Positions 17,601 to 25,713 of a stretch of 64,000 nt of DNA are shown here, one piece after another (positions within the stretch are counted from its first letter, which is position 1; the number at the start of each line of letters is the position of its first letter). The stretch covers positions 124,001 through 188,000 of the forward strand of contig JJOH01000014.1 of assembly GCA_000696115.1 (NCBI GenBank). Direction: 5' to 3'. The stretch is from Streptomyces olindensis (GTDB lineage: Bacteria; Actinomycetota; Actinomycetes; Streptomycetales; Streptomycetaceae). Under the pieces are notes generated by a model, which was given only the letters and a program-made list of their open reading frames with translations, was not told where the DNA came from and ran no database searches. Made by a program: the position numbers and the translations under genes.

Positions 17601-18554
17601 CCGGAAGTAGTCGGTGTAGATCTGCGTCGACTGGGACGGGTATCCCGCGCGGGCGGGGTGGCTCTGGTCGCTGCCCAGCAGCAGCCCGCGGCTCCGGTGC
17701 CAGTCGGCGAGCGGCCGGAACAGGGCCTCCTCGGTCAACTCCGCGCGGACCGCGTAGTAGTCGGCGCGGACCTTCCGCTCCGCCGGGCCGGCGTCCGTGC
17801 CGAACAGGGCCGGCAGGTGGTCGAGCAGGTCGTAGCCGCGACGGGCGCGGAACTCGGCGGCGAGGCGGTGGCTCCAGGCGTTGGTGGCGGGCAGTTCGTC
17901 CTGGAAGCTGCCCGCGATGACGGTGCCGAGGTACTCGGGCACGCGGCGGTCGTACTCGTGGTGGACGGCGTCCATCAACAGGCCCACAGCGCGCGCATCC
18001 AGGTAGTCGAACGCCGTGGGGACGGCGGTGACGAGCCGCACCTGCGTCCCGTCGGCGGCCTCGACGGCCCCGTCCCCGCCGAGCGCGAGCCGCCGCCCCT
18101 GGGGGGCGTACGCGGCGATCGGCGTCTCGGCGTCCCCGAGGGCGACCGTGCCCCGGGAGACGCGCGCGTCGCGGCAGCGCAGCGCCAGCCCGGCCGCGTC
18201 GGGATGACGCCGTGTCACCGTCCCCTGCACATTGGCCCCGGAGAAACCGATCTGGTCGTAGAACCACAGGCGTGTGCCGAGCCCCGCGGCGATCTCGCAG
18301 GCGTCGGTGAAGCGGTCCCACCACTCCTCACCGAACCACGCGGGATCGTCGGCCCGGGCGCCGAACGTGGGCCCGGCCGGAGCCAGGTTGATCACGACGA
18401 GGTTGTGGACGCCGCCCTCCGCGAACGCCCGCAGCTGCCAGGCGAGTCGCTCACGGGTGACCTTCGCACCCGACCACCACCACAGGGGAGTGGGGCCGAA
18501 ATCGCGGGGCGGATCCTCGAACAGCTGCCGGAGCGCGGGGGAGAGCACGGACAC
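14601..18554 (-). CDS. Large GH106-like glycoside hydrolase (alpha-L-rhamnosidase type)
   Basis: A 1317-residue protein with no signal peptide. The N-terminal segment PTPLWWWSGAKVTRERLAWQ followed by a barrel-like region (FAEGGVHNLVVINL, LWFYDQIGFSG) resembles the GH106 alpha-L-rhamnosidase group, in which a split barrel is followed by several beta-sandwich domains; the C-terminal 600 residues here are rich in beta-strand patterns typical of galactose-binding-like and jelly-roll folds. The start is a GTG at 18554 behind GGGGAAGGA and a perfect operator. Substrate specificity is inferred, and a different large-hydrolase family is possible. Being cytoplasmic, it would act on oligosaccharides imported by the divergent MFS carrier. 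Confidence 0.7.
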   Translation of the reverse strand: MSVLSPALRQLFEDPPRDFGPTPLWWWSGAKVTRERLAWQLRAFAEGGVHNLVVINLAPAGPTFGARADDPAWFGEEWWDRFTDACEIAAGLGTRLWFYDQIGFSGANVQGTVTRRHPDAAGLALRCRDARVSRGTVALGDAETPIAAYAPQGRRLALGGDGAVEAADGTQVRLVTAVPTAFDYLDARAVGLLMDAVHHEYDRRVPEYLGTVIAGSFQDELPATNAWSHRLAAEFRARRGYDLLDHLPALFGTDAGPAERKVRADYYAVRAELTEEALFRPLADWHRSRGLLLGSDQSHPARAGYPSQSTQIYTDYFRTHRWYSAAGSDHHGDAKVHSSMAHLYGHERVWIEAFHSSGWGGTLEDTYHWLLPFLRSGANLYNPHASYFGTAGGWFEWAPPSTDWRQPYWKQYPAFSRAVARICSIMSWGGYAADVAVLYPTATMQALIPLDAPVRHFGDGRLGEEHADADETQRHYLDLCGTNNWLAPHVGSLDRHGISFDVVDDDSVQRAKATDGALRIRDLAYTAVLLPSTSVLEEETARRLAELLDAGGRVVVVGRPPATVAGRAGDDSVVAALLAHPRLERVRDPEAGALAVADAAGYATGDVPLLVRRRGNEAVALVTAAFPEIGAHPLRPGAAVTADTVSVTVRAEVAEAEVWNPASGSRGPVRVTVADDGTVSIVEVPLDGAPAVLVVWREGRPAPSPSPVGEAAVRVLDVSTGWQGRLVPTLDNTWGDLALPEGASVDEPQIWTMEWTEGEAWERIRVTYGNRVRVLPPVPVDQAPEPLDGPRVERILAGELPLVPPDAGWEVAVYSASRGIPDQGGLLGTKGLVNEEFVRVPVPVGATAVRVRALVETDHRGPAELHVGAEAVKRVWWNGELLVAESGGYVASARVTVSRGRNVLEYELSGAQDRPSTISATAGTPLGSFHCLSEPGGLGPRPWFMRPPEDVRPDGRVTYRARLRVPGGEARAVLVVGAASAVTVLIDGAVVARQEQVEYYAADWGAVPMFFRHEPVLGAGEHTLEVVADGAGARDAVFVDLAVCSGSEVTALVSGAGWEVESGGRRGRTVEDDRRRGELRHCHAAVRPHPLPDTAWLTGRPVLGGAVWPSRSTDDVHASRQRFRFTVPAGTVALDLPLALHARVRVGDGAERPWEGGILTLDQPLSAPASVEVVTEPTAVLRGGSAWQGPVRVRTVPAPLPLGDWRDLGLGSWSGGVTYTRVLQVPPGPDPVLDLGRVRGSVEVSVDGEPAGEAFCAPYRFPLRGVGGRAVRLEVTVRGTLAPYLAEATPTAWAFESQLTSGLLGPVTLRIPEGVSL

Positions 18555-18563
18555 GGTCCTTCC

Positions 18564-18580
18564 CCTAAAACGTTTTTAGG
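18564..18580. promoter_or_regulatory. LacI-type operator before the GH106-like gene
   Basis: CCTAAAACGTTTTTAGG has 7-bp arms (CCTAAAA and TTTTAGG) around a CGT centre and lies 9 bp before the hydrolase GTG, where a bound repressor would block initiation. It shares the AACGTT core with the sites at 13482 and 18681, so the LacI protein encoded at 13572 is the likely ligand. Confidence 0.75.
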
Positions 18581-18674
18581 CCACCTTCACCGTAGGGGAG
18601 CTGGACCGGTCACGCCATATCCCCGAACGGGGCGAGGGGAGACGGCGTCTTCCGACGCATGCGTGCGCGACACC

Positions 18675-18704
18675 TTGTTGCAACGTTTTTCTCGCCCTAT
18701 ATTC
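18675..18704 (+). promoter_or_regulatory. Promoter with embedded operator before the MFS/isomerase operon
   Basis: A -35-like TTGTTG (18675-18680) and a -10 TATATT (18699-18704) are separated by 18 bp. The spacer begins with CAACGTTTTT, carrying the same AACGTT core as the other sites of the locus. A repressor there would occlude RNA polymerase. The transcribed gene starts at 18757. Confidence 0.55.
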
Positions 18705-18756
18705 GCTGCGACCAGGCCCCCGGAACCGCGATGTCACCAGACGACGGAGTCGCATC

Positions 18757-20061
18757 ATGGCCGGTACCCGCCCCATCCCCACACCGCTCTGGAAGGCCGC
18801 CGCCCTGTCGGGCATGGCCTCCTACCTCGACGCCGGGCTGATCGTCGCCATCTCCGTCAACCTGGCCATCTACCGCGACAGTTACGACATGGGCGTATGG
18901 ATGGCCGGGGCGATCAGCGCGATCGTCACCGGCTGCATCGCCGTCGGGTCCCTCGTCGGCGGCCGGCTCGCCGACCTCTTCGGCCGCCGCCGCGTCTACA
19001 ACTGGGACATCTTCTGCTTCGCGCTCGGCGCGATCGTCATCACGCTGGCCCCGGACGACATCACGCTGCTCATCGGCGTCCTCGTCGCGGGCCTCGCGGC
19101 CGGCGCCGACCTGCCGACGTCCCTGGCCGTGGTCTCGGACGCCGCGCCCTCCTGGGCCCGGGGCAGGCTCGTGGCCTTCACGCAGGTCATGTGGATGCTG
19201 GGCATCGCCGTCGCCATCTTCCTCGGCTTCGTGCTCTCCACCACCGGCATGACCGGCGCCCGGCTCATCACCGGGCAACTGGCCGTCGCCGCGCTCGTCA
19301 CCTGGGCCCTGAGGTCCAGGCTGAAGCTGACCGACGAGTGGGACACGGGCGAGCACGAGCGGAACACGGGAGACAGCGAGCGGGACACCGCACAGCAGGA
19401 GGCGGACGCCGCCCCCCACAGCACCCCGCTGAAGAACATCTGGACCCGCGCCGCCCTGCTGCCGATGACCGCGACGTTCGTCTTCTACGTCACCTGGGGA
19501 CTCGGCGCCAACACCTTCGGCCAGTTCGGCACCTATCTGCTCGTCACCGTCAGCGATGCCTCCCAGAGCCTGGCCACCGGCATCAACCTGGCGTTCATCC
19601 CCATCGGCGTGCTGCTCACCCTCGCCTTCGTGCGCGTCGCCGACACCCCGTGGCGCGACCGGCTGTTCCACGTGGCCGCGGTGGTGCAGATCCTCGCCTT
19701 CGTCATCGCGTCCCTGACCGCGGGCGCCCTCGTCGGGATGCTCGTCTTCTTCGTGCTCTACCAGCTCTCCAACCCCTTCGCGGGCGAGGCGAACTACAAG
19801 GTGTGGTCGCAGCTGACGCTGCCCGCCGACACCCGCGGCACCACCCAGGGCCTCACCTACGCCCTGTCGCGGGGCGTCTTCGCGGTCGCCGCGTTCTTCA
19901 CCCCCGCCCTCGCCGACCACAGCCCGTCCGTCCTGCTCTGGACCATCACCGCCTGCATGACGGCGGCGGCCTTCGCGGGCGTGTTCATCATCCGCGTCCT
20001 GGTCCCCCGCTCCGCCGGCGCCGTGACGGACAGAGCGGACCTGCGCGTTTCCAGCACCTGA
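18757..20061 (+). CDS. MFS sugar transporter
   Basis: A 434-residue major facilitator with 12 predicted helices. Loop 2-3 carries GGRLADLFGRRRVYNWD, the sugar-porter form of the MFS motif; the central cytoplasmic loop (about residues 190-230) is unusually acidic and repetitive (EHERNTGDSERDTAQQE). It diverges from the hydrolase gene and is followed 34 bp later by the isomerase, so the two form an operon. It probably imports the mono- or oligosaccharide processed by the locus. Confidence 0.85.
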   Translation: MAGTRPIPTPLWKAAALSGMASYLDAGLIVAISVNLAIYRDSYDMGVWMAGAISAIVTGCIAVGSLVGGRLADLFGRRRVYNWDIFCFALGAIVITLAPDDITLLIGVLVAGLAAGADLPTSLAVVSDAAPSWARGRLVAFTQVMWMLGIAVAIFLGFVLSTTGMTGARLITGQLAVAALVTWALRSRLKLTDEWDTGEHERNTGDSERDTAQQEADAAPHSTPLKNIWTRAALLPMTATFVFYVTWGLGANTFGQFGTYLLVTVSDASQSLATGINLAFIPIGVLLTLAFVRVADTPWRDRLFHVAAVVQILAFVIASLTAGALVGMLVFFVLYQLSNPFAGEANYKVWSQLTLPADTRGTTQGLTYALSRGVFAVAAFFTPALADHSPSVLLWTITACMTAAAFAGVFIIRVLVPRSAGAVTDRADLRVSST

Positions 20062-20095
20062 GCCGCCGGACCCACCCCGACAAGGAGCACCGACC

Positions 20096-21559
20096 ATGGC
20101 AACGACCGCGGACCGCACGGCCGTACGGGCCGCCGCCCTGCACGACCTGCTCCCGCCGGTCACCCGGCGCCGCACCCGGATCGGACTGGTCGCGGGCGGA
20201 CTCGGCACCTACTGGCCGCAGTTCCCCGGCCTCCTCCCGCAGCTCAAGGAGTCCGCCGCCTATGTCGCCGAGCGCTTCCGGGGGATGGACGCGGAGGTCA
20301 CCGACGCCGGCTTCGTCTCCGACGCCCAGGAAGGAGCCCGCGCCGCCGAGGAACTGCGCCGCGCCGACTGCGACCTGATCGTGCTGTTCCTGACGACGTA
20401 CCTCACCTCGTCCATTATGCTGCCGATCGCCCGGCGCTCGCACACGCCGGTCCTGGTCATCGACCTCCAGCCGACCGAGCGGATGGACCACGCCTCCTTC
20501 GACACCGGGGCGTGGCTGGCCTACTGCGGGCAGTGCCCCGTCCCCGAGGTCGGCAACGTCTTCCGGCGCGCCGGCATCCCCTTCCGCTCGGTGTCGGGCT
20601 GGCTGCGGCAGGAGTCCGCCTGGCGGCGCATCGAGCAGTGGATCCGGGCCGCGCACATCCGCGCCGCCCTCCGGCACGCCCGGCACGGACTCATGGGACA
20701 CGTCTACCCCGGCATGCTCGACGTGCAGACCGATCCCACCCTGCTGGCCACGACGTTCGGCTCGCACGTCGAGGTGCTGGAGTTCGACGACCTGCGGCAC
20801 CGCGTGGAGCGCGTGACCGAGGCGGAGACCCGCGAGCGGATGGCGCTCGCCCGGCAGGTCTTCACCCTCGACGACAGTGTGGTGGAGGAGGACTTCGCCT
20901 GGGGCGCGACGGTGTCGGTCGCCCTCGACCGGCTGGTGGAGGACTTCGCGCTGGACAGCCTCGCCTACTACCACCGCGGTCTCGACGGCGAACTCCACGA
21001 GCGCCTCGGCGCCGGCATGATCCTCGGCGCCTCCCTGCTCACCGCCCGGGGCGTGCCCGCGGCCGGCGAATACGAACTGCGCACATCAGTCGCGCAGTTG
21101 GCCTCGCAGAGCGTCGGCGCGGGAGGCTCCTTCACTGAGATCCAGGCCCTGAACTTCGAGGACGGCGTCGTGGAGATGGGCCACGACGGACCCGCCCATC
21201 TCGCGGTCGGCGCACGCGACCCGCTCCTGCGCGGCCTCGGCGTCTACCACGGCAAACGCGGCTGGGGCGTGAGCGTCGAGTTCGACGTCCAGCACGGGCC
21301 CGTCACCCTGCTCGGCCTCGGCCAGGACGCCGACGGCAGCCTGTCGTTCGTCACCTCCGAGGGCACCGTCGTCCCCGGACCGCTGCTGGAGATCGGCAAC
21401 ACCACCAGCCGGGTCGACTTCGGCCGCGACCCCGGCGAATGGGTCGACGCGTGGAGCGCCACGGGCGTCGGCCACCACTGGTCCCTCGCGGTGGGCCACC
21501 ACGCGGCCGACTTCCGGGCGGCGGCGAGCCTGCTGGGCATCGACCACCGGCACGTGTGA
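20096..21559 (+). CDS. L-fucose/L-arabinose isomerase-family protein
   Basis: A 487-residue protein of the arabinose/fucose isomerase fold: an N-terminal Rossmann-like domain (RIGLVAGGLGTYWPQFPGL, DLIVLFLTTYLTS), a middle domain and a C-terminal beta domain. The length matches AraA-type enzymes. Such enzymes convert an aldose to a ketose with a manganese-dependent ene-diol mechanism; conserved acidic residues are present, but I cannot assign the catalytic pair. It follows the transporter in one operon. With a rhamnosidase-like hydrolase, the product sugar is probably a 6-deoxyhexose or pentose. Confidence 0.85.
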   Translation: MATTADRTAVRAAALHDLLPPVTRRRTRIGLVAGGLGTYWPQFPGLLPQLKESAAYVAERFRGMDAEVTDAGFVSDAQEGARAAEELRRADCDLIVLFLTTYLTSSIMLPIARRSHTPVLVIDLQPTERMDHASFDTGAWLAYCGQCPVPEVGNVFRRAGIPFRSVSGWLRQESAWRRIEQWIRAAHIRAALRHARHGLMGHVYPGMLDVQTDPTLLATTFGSHVEVLEFDDLRHRVERVTEAETRERMALARQVFTLDDSVVEEDFAWGATVSVALDRLVEDFALDSLAYYHRGLDGELHERLGAGMILGASLLTARGVPAAGEYELRTSVAQLASQSVGAGGSFTEIQALNFEDGVVEMGHDGPAHLAVGARDPLLRGLGVYHGKRGWGVSVEFDVQHGPVTLLGLGQDADGSLSFVTSEGTVVPGPLLEIGNTTSRVDFGRDPGEWVDAWSATGVGHHWSLAVGHHAADFRAAASLLGIDHRHV

Positions 21560-21576
21560 CGGGGAATCGGGCGTGG

Positions 21577-21593
21577 GGACGGGTGTCCCGTCC
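21577..21593 (+). terminator. Hairpin after the isomerase gene
   Basis: GGACGGG and CCCGTCC form a 7-bp stem with a TGT loop, 18 bp after the stop codon. There is no T-tract, which is usual for terminators in this GC range. Confidence 0.55.
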
Positions 21594-21807
21594 GTACCCC
21601 CGGAAATGGGTGCGGGCACCGATGGTGCGGCGGCCGGGCCGCATGTGAGAGTGGCCACGGCCGGAGCTTCGCGTGTCGTGATCACCGCGACTCCGGGCTG
21701 ACGCCGACAAGAACCACGATGTCCGGTACATCCCCAGAAGGAGGAGCCCATCCACCCTCGCACGCAGAAACGATTCGCCTCCCATGTAGAGCGGAAGGCG
21801 GTGACCC

Positions 21808-23070
21808 GTGGGACACGCTGACAGCCTTCTCGCCATGGGCGGCGCCTTCCTGGCCGCCGCGTTCCTCGCCCGCCTCGGCGGCAGGATCGGACTCCCGACG
21901 ATCCCGCTGTTCATGCTCGCGGGCATCCTGCTCGGCCCGCACACCCCGGGCCTGGTCATCGTCCAGGACGCCCACGACTTCGAGATGCTCTCCGCGCTCG
22001 GGCTCGTGCTGCTGCTGTTCTACTTGGGCCTGGAGTTCCACCTCGACGACCTCAGGAGCGGCGGCCGGCGCCTGCTGACCGCGGGCGGGATCTATCTGCT
22101 GCTCAACGTCGGCGCCGGGCTGGCATTCGGCTTCGCCCTGGGGTGGGGCGTCCGGGAGGCGCTGGTGCTCGCCGGTGTCCTCGGCATCTCCTCGTCCGCC
22201 ATCGTCACCAAGATCCTCATCGACCTCGGACGCATCGGCCGCCCCGAGACGCGCCTCATCCTGGGCGTCATCGTCGTGGAGGACATCTTCCTCGCGCTGT
22301 ACCTCGCCGCGCTCCAGCCGGTCATCAGCGGCGCCCAGGGCGTCGGGGACACGGCCCTGCAGGCCGCCAAGGCCTTCGGCTTCCTCCTGCTGCTGGCCGC
22401 CGCCGCCCGCTTCGGCACCAGGCTGGTCGGGCGGCTGATCGCGACCCGCGACAACGAACTGCTCGTCATCAGCTTCCTCGGCGCGGCCGTCCTCGTGGCC
22501 GGCGTCGCCGAGGTCCTCGGAGTCGCCGACGCCATCGGCGCGTTCATGGTCGGCCTGATCCTCGCCGGTACCCCCTCCGGGCCCCGCATCCGGGACCTGG
22601 TGCATCCGCTGCGCGACGCCTTCGCGGCGATCTTCTTCTTCGCCTTCGGCCTCTCCATCGACCCCGGCGACATCGTCTCCGTCGTCGGACCGGTCGCGGC
22701 GGCGGCCGCGCTGACCCTCGTCATGAACGTCGTCGCGGGGCTCCTCGTCGCCCGCGTGTACCGCTACGGCACCGAGCCCGCCGCCGAGATCGCCACCACG
22801 CTCGTCGCCCGCGGGGAGTTCGCGCTGATCCTGGCCGCCATGGCCGCCACCGCCGGACTCGACGACCGCCTCGCCCCGTTCATCGCCGGGTACGTCCTCG
22901 TCCTCGCGGTCCTCGGCCCCATCGCCGCCGGACGCGCACATCTGCTCGCCCGCGCGCTCCGGGCCGGACAGGGACTCCTGCCGGGCCGCACGGCCCCGAC
23001 GTACGCGGTGGAACCCCCGTCCGACAGCACGACGTCCGCCCCGCGTCCCACCGAGCCGGCCGAGCGCTGA
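21808..23070 (+). CDS. CPA2 (Kef/KhtU-type) cation:proton antiporter
   Basis: A 420-residue integral membrane protein with 12 or more predicted helices. Signatures include GLPTIPLFMLAGILLGPHTPG, the ion-binding region GISSSAIVTK, and VVEDIFLALYLA, in which the acidic pair sits in the membrane as in KefB/KhtU. It lacks the C-terminal TrkA-N nucleotide-binding domain of KefB, so it resembles the short KhtU form, which needs a separate TrkA-C regulatory subunit; none is encoded next to it. The GTG start at 21808 has GGAAGGCGG upstream. It probably exports K+ or Na+ in exchange for protons. Confidence 0.88.
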   Translation: MGHADSLLAMGGAFLAAAFLARLGGRIGLPTIPLFMLAGILLGPHTPGLVIVQDAHDFEMLSALGLVLLLFYLGLEFHLDDLRSGGRRLLTAGGIYLLLNVGAGLAFGFALGWGVREALVLAGVLGISSSAIVTKILIDLGRIGRPETRLILGVIVVEDIFLALYLAALQPVISGAQGVGDTALQAAKAFGFLLLLAAAARFGTRLVGRLIATRDNELLVISFLGAAVLVAGVAEVLGVADAIGAFMVGLILAGTPSGPRIRDLVHPLRDAFAAIFFFAFGLSIDPGDIVSVVGPVAAAAALTLVMNVVAGLLVARVYRYGTEPAAEIATTLVARGEFALILAAMAATAGLDDRLAPFIAGYVLVLAVLGPIAAGRAHLLARALRAGQGLLPGRTAPTYAVEPPSDSTTSAPRPTEPAER

Positions 23071-23676
23071 CGGGCTTCCGGCCGCCGAACACCGGTGGCA
23101 GACCGCCCGAGGCACCACACCCCGGCGCCCTCGCGCGGGCCGGGGCGCGGCCGGGTCCGGGCCACGGCCCGGGGCCGGAACCGGCGCCGACGCGCGGCGC
23201 ACCCACCGCACACCCCGGCCACCGGCTCCCTCCGGCGCGTCACCGATGCCGCGGCCGTCGCCGCGGACGCCCGGCCCCACGCCCGTCACGTCAGTCCGCG
23301 GAGCGCCCTCGGCGTGCCGGGCGTGAGCGCGGCCGGTGACAGGACGGCACCGCCCACCGCCCCCTCGGCCCCGCCCTCGTCCAGCGTGGGGCGGGGCCCG
23401 GCCGCGCCGTCCTCCGTGACGCCACCCACCCTCGGACCGAACACCCGTCTCGCGATCCCGCGTTCGTGGGGTGCGCTGACCGGGAAGGATGAGGGTCGGG
23501 CCCGATGGCGGAAGCCGCTGGAGGAGGGAGAAGCTGAAGCCCTGGTGAGACCGGCAGCGCCGCGTCTCGACGGGCTGTCCACCTCCGCACCCTCACTGGG
23601 CCCTCCACCCCACGACTTGCCCTGTCCTCGGCCGTGCCCTGCCCGCGAGCGCCGCAGGGTTCGGGAAGGAGAAGCC
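23071..23676. other. Roughly 600-bp intergenic region without a supported gene
   Basis: Both strands have open frames here, but they are rich in Arg, Pro and Ala, do not keep a consistent third-position GC bias, and resemble no family. No repeat, hairpin series or clear promoter stands out apart from the Shine-Dalgarno of the next gene. Confidence 0.5.
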
Positions 23677-23964
23677 GTGCCCCGGTCCGAAGACGAACGC
23701 CTGGTCGACCTCGCCGCGCGACTCGAGCGGGAGGACCCCAGATTCGCCCGAGCCCTGCGGACCGGCCGCCCCGCCCGGCCCCGGGAGTACCGGCGTACCG
23801 GCGCCTGGTGGGGGCTGGCCCTCGGCGTGACCGTCCTGGGCTGCGGCATCGCCCTGGCCCAGGGGCTGCTCATCGCGGGCGGGCTGGTCCTCGTCGGCAT
23901 GGCGGCACAGCTCGTGGACCCGGACCCGACCCGCGCGGGGCACCGGGGGCCCGGGCCGCGGTGA
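23677..23964 (+). CDS. DUF3040 membrane protein
   Basis: A 95-residue protein that opens with the DUF3040 pattern SEDERLVDLAARLEREDPRF, then a basic linker and two hydrophobic segments (WWGLALGVTVLGCGIALA and LLIAGGLVLVGMAAQL). The frame continues far upstream, but the GTG at 23677 is preceded by GGAAGGAG and gives the usual family length. DUF3040 proteins are common small membrane proteins of unknown function in actinomycetes. It stands alone. Confidence 0.8.
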   Translation: MPRSEDERLVDLAARLEREDPRFARALRTGRPARPREYRRTGAWWGLALGVTVLGCGIALAQGLLIAGGLVLVGMAAQLVDPDPTRAGHRGPGPR

Positions 23965-23999
23965 CGCCCGCGGGCGCCGGGCCGCTACACACCGGCCCA

Positions 24000-24500
24000 C
24001 TACCCGCCGGCCCACTTCCGCAGCAGCGCCTCGCGCTCCTCGCGCGGCGGAGTGCCCTCGGCCGCGTGGTCGCGGCCCCACGCCAGGAGGTCCCCGACCT
24101 CGGCAGCCCCGTCCGCGAGCCGTTCCAGTAGGGCGGTGGACAGCTCGTACTCGGACGGCTGATAGAACCCTCCGGCCACCGCCGCCTGCACGGTGACCTC
24201 GACGGTCTCCTCGGCCGTCACCACCTCCAGGAGGAAGGCGGGCGGCAGCTCGCCGTACCCGGTGACCGCGACGAGCACGGCGTCGAACGCCATCGACGCC
24301 ATCCGGCGCGCACCCGACCGCACGGGTACGCCGTCGGTCCGGATCCGGACCACCTCGTCCCAGGCCCAGAACCTGCCCCGACCTGCTCCCAGCGTCTCCA
24401 CACCGGCCTCGGTCAGCCGTACCCCGGAGGCGGCTCCCACCGGCTCGGCCCCCACGTACACCGAGTCCTCGCCGATCCAGAACAGGCCGACCATGGCCAT
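24000..24500 (-). CDS. Conserved hypothetical protein
   Basis: A 166-residue soluble protein, not assigned to a family. The N-terminal half reads as beta strands (VGLFWIGEDSVYVGAEP, FWAWDEVVRIRT) in the style of small PH-like or DUF-type actinomycete proteins that begin with a strand describing 'value, threshold, colour'. The C-terminal third is helical and acidic. The ATG at 24500 has GGGGAGG five bases upstream; a second ATG at 24494 is possible. Third-position GC supports coding on this strand. It converges with the DUF3040 gene. Confidence 0.65.
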   Translation of the reverse strand: MAMVGLFWIGEDSVYVGAEPVGAASGVRLTEAGVETLGAGRGRFWAWDEVVRIRTDGVPVRSGARRMASMAFDAVLVAVTGYGELPPAFLLEVVTAEETVEVTVQAAVAGGFYQPSEYELSTALLERLADGAAEVGDLLAWGRDHAAEGTPPREEREALLRKWAGG

Positions 24501-24760
24501 GAGCGCCTCCCCGCGATGGTCCGGGTCGGAGCGGTTCCGACCCGTGTGTCGTCGTAGGAGACGGCACCGACGGGCAGGAGGTTGCGGACCGTGCGGCCCG
24601 ACAGGGGGAGCGGGGTGCCGCCGTCAGGGTGTGGCCGTAACCCGAGTGAACGTCCTGGATGGTGGGACGGACCGGCATGACTGACGGTGTTCACGTCGAG
24701 GCCGGGTCTCGTGAGCTGGCGAGGCGTCAGCTGCCCGGCTCGCGACGGAAGGATTCACCG

Positions 24761-25567
24761 ATGCGCTCTGCCCGCATGCTGCTCGCGACGGCCACGGCCA
24801 CGGCCGCCCTCGCGATCACCGCACCCGCCGCCTACGCCGAGGCGATGGGTGACCGGGACCACGACACCACTTCCTACAGCAAGGAGCACCACAAGGACGG
24901 CAAACACCACAAGCCGCACGGCGGAGTACACACCGGTGGCGGAGCCCTGGCCGCCGTGACCGCGGACCACGACTCGGACGGTTCCAAGCACGACAAGGAC
25001 GCGTTCGGCGACAAGCACGGCAAGGGTGACGAACACGGCAAGGGTGACGAACACGGCAAGGGTGACGAACACGGCAAGGGTGACGAACACGGCAAGCACG
25101 AAGACCACGGCAAGCACGAAGACCACGGCAAGCACGAAGACCACGGCAAGGACTTCGACCACGGCAAGCACCACAAGCCGCGCGGCGGAGTACACACCGG
25201 TGGCGGAGCCCTGGCCGTGGTGAACGCGGACGACGACTGGGACAACCCGAAGCACGACCAGGACGTCCTCAAGGACGGCGAGCGCGGCGACGACCCCTGG
25301 AACGACAAGCACGACGAGGACGGCTTCAGCGACAAGCACGACGAGAACGGCAAGCACGAGGACCACGGCAAGCACGACGAGCACGACAAGGGCTCCTGGC
25401 ACGGCAAGCACGACAAGCACCACAAGCCGCGCGGCGGGATGCACACCGGCGGTGGCGGGCTGGCCGCGTCGCCGGGCGTGACCGCCGGCGGCCTGGCGAT
25501 GCTGGCGGTGGCCGGCACCGGCCTGTACGCGCTGCGGCGCCAGAAGGCCTCGCGGGGCACCGCATGA
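24761..25567 (+). CDS. Secreted His/Asp/Lys-rich repeat protein with a possible sorting signal
   Basis: A 268-residue protein. It has a signal peptide (residues 1-26, ending AYA), a long hydrophilic repeat region rich in His, Asp, Lys and Gly, and at residues 244-258 a hydrophobic segment followed by RRQKASRG, the layout of a cell-wall sorting signal. Three copies of a motif K-P-(H/R)-G-G-(V/M)-H-T-G-G-G occur at about 51-61, 139-149 and 222-232; the last sits just before the hydrophobic segment, where LPXTG would be. Hexapeptides GDEHGK (four) and HEDHGK (three) lie between. No known domain is visible; metal binding by the histidines is plausible. The class F sortase gene follows. Confidence 0.7.
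   Translation: MRSARMLLATATATAALAITAPAAYAEAMGDRDHDTTSYSKEHHKDGKHHKPHGGVHTGGGALAAVTADHDSDGSKHDKDAFGDKHGKGDEHGKGDEHGKGDEHGKGDEHGKHEDHGKHEDHGKHEDHGKDFDHGKHHKPRGGVHTGGGALAVVNADDDWDNPKHDQDVLKDGERGDDPWNDKHDEDGFSDKHDENGKHEDHGKHDEHDKGSWHGKHDKHHKPRGGMHTGGGGLAASPGVTAGGLAMLAVAGTGLYALRRQKASRGTA
25025..25150. repeat. Seven 18-bp coding repeats
   Basis: Four identical units of GGTGACGAACACGGCAAG (25025-25096) are followed by three identical units of CACGAAGACCACGGCAAG (25097-25150). They encode tandem hexapeptides. Nucleotide identity is complete within each set, which indicates recent expansion and likely copy-number variation between strains. Confidence 0.92.
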
Positions 25568-25713
25568 CGGGTGCCTGACCTCATGACCGCTGTGGCCGCC
25601 GCACGTGTCTCCCGCGTCGCGGCGGTCCGGCTCGTCCGCCCGCGTGCCGTGTCCGCGTCCGTATCCGTGCTCGTGTCCGTTCCCGCTGCCGTGCCCGAGT
25701 GAGGTGGTCTTCG

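Noticed and set aside
15132..20378. A 1748-codon open frame on the plus strand opposite the GH106-like gene
   Set aside because: It is mostly antisense to a gene with clear domains and crosses several real genes on both strands; its composition (Arg, Pro, Gly, His) is that of a shadow frame in high-GC DNA.
25025..25150. Regular short repeats that might suggest a CRISPR array
   Set aside because: Units are directly adjacent 18-mers without spacers, and they encode hexapeptides in frame; no cas genes are near.
24755..25444. A minus-strand frame of Val/Leu repeats opposite the His-rich protein
   Set aside because: It arises from the 18-bp repeats and high GC on the opposite strand; it has no start context and no known family, whereas the plus strand has a signal peptide and a ribosome site.
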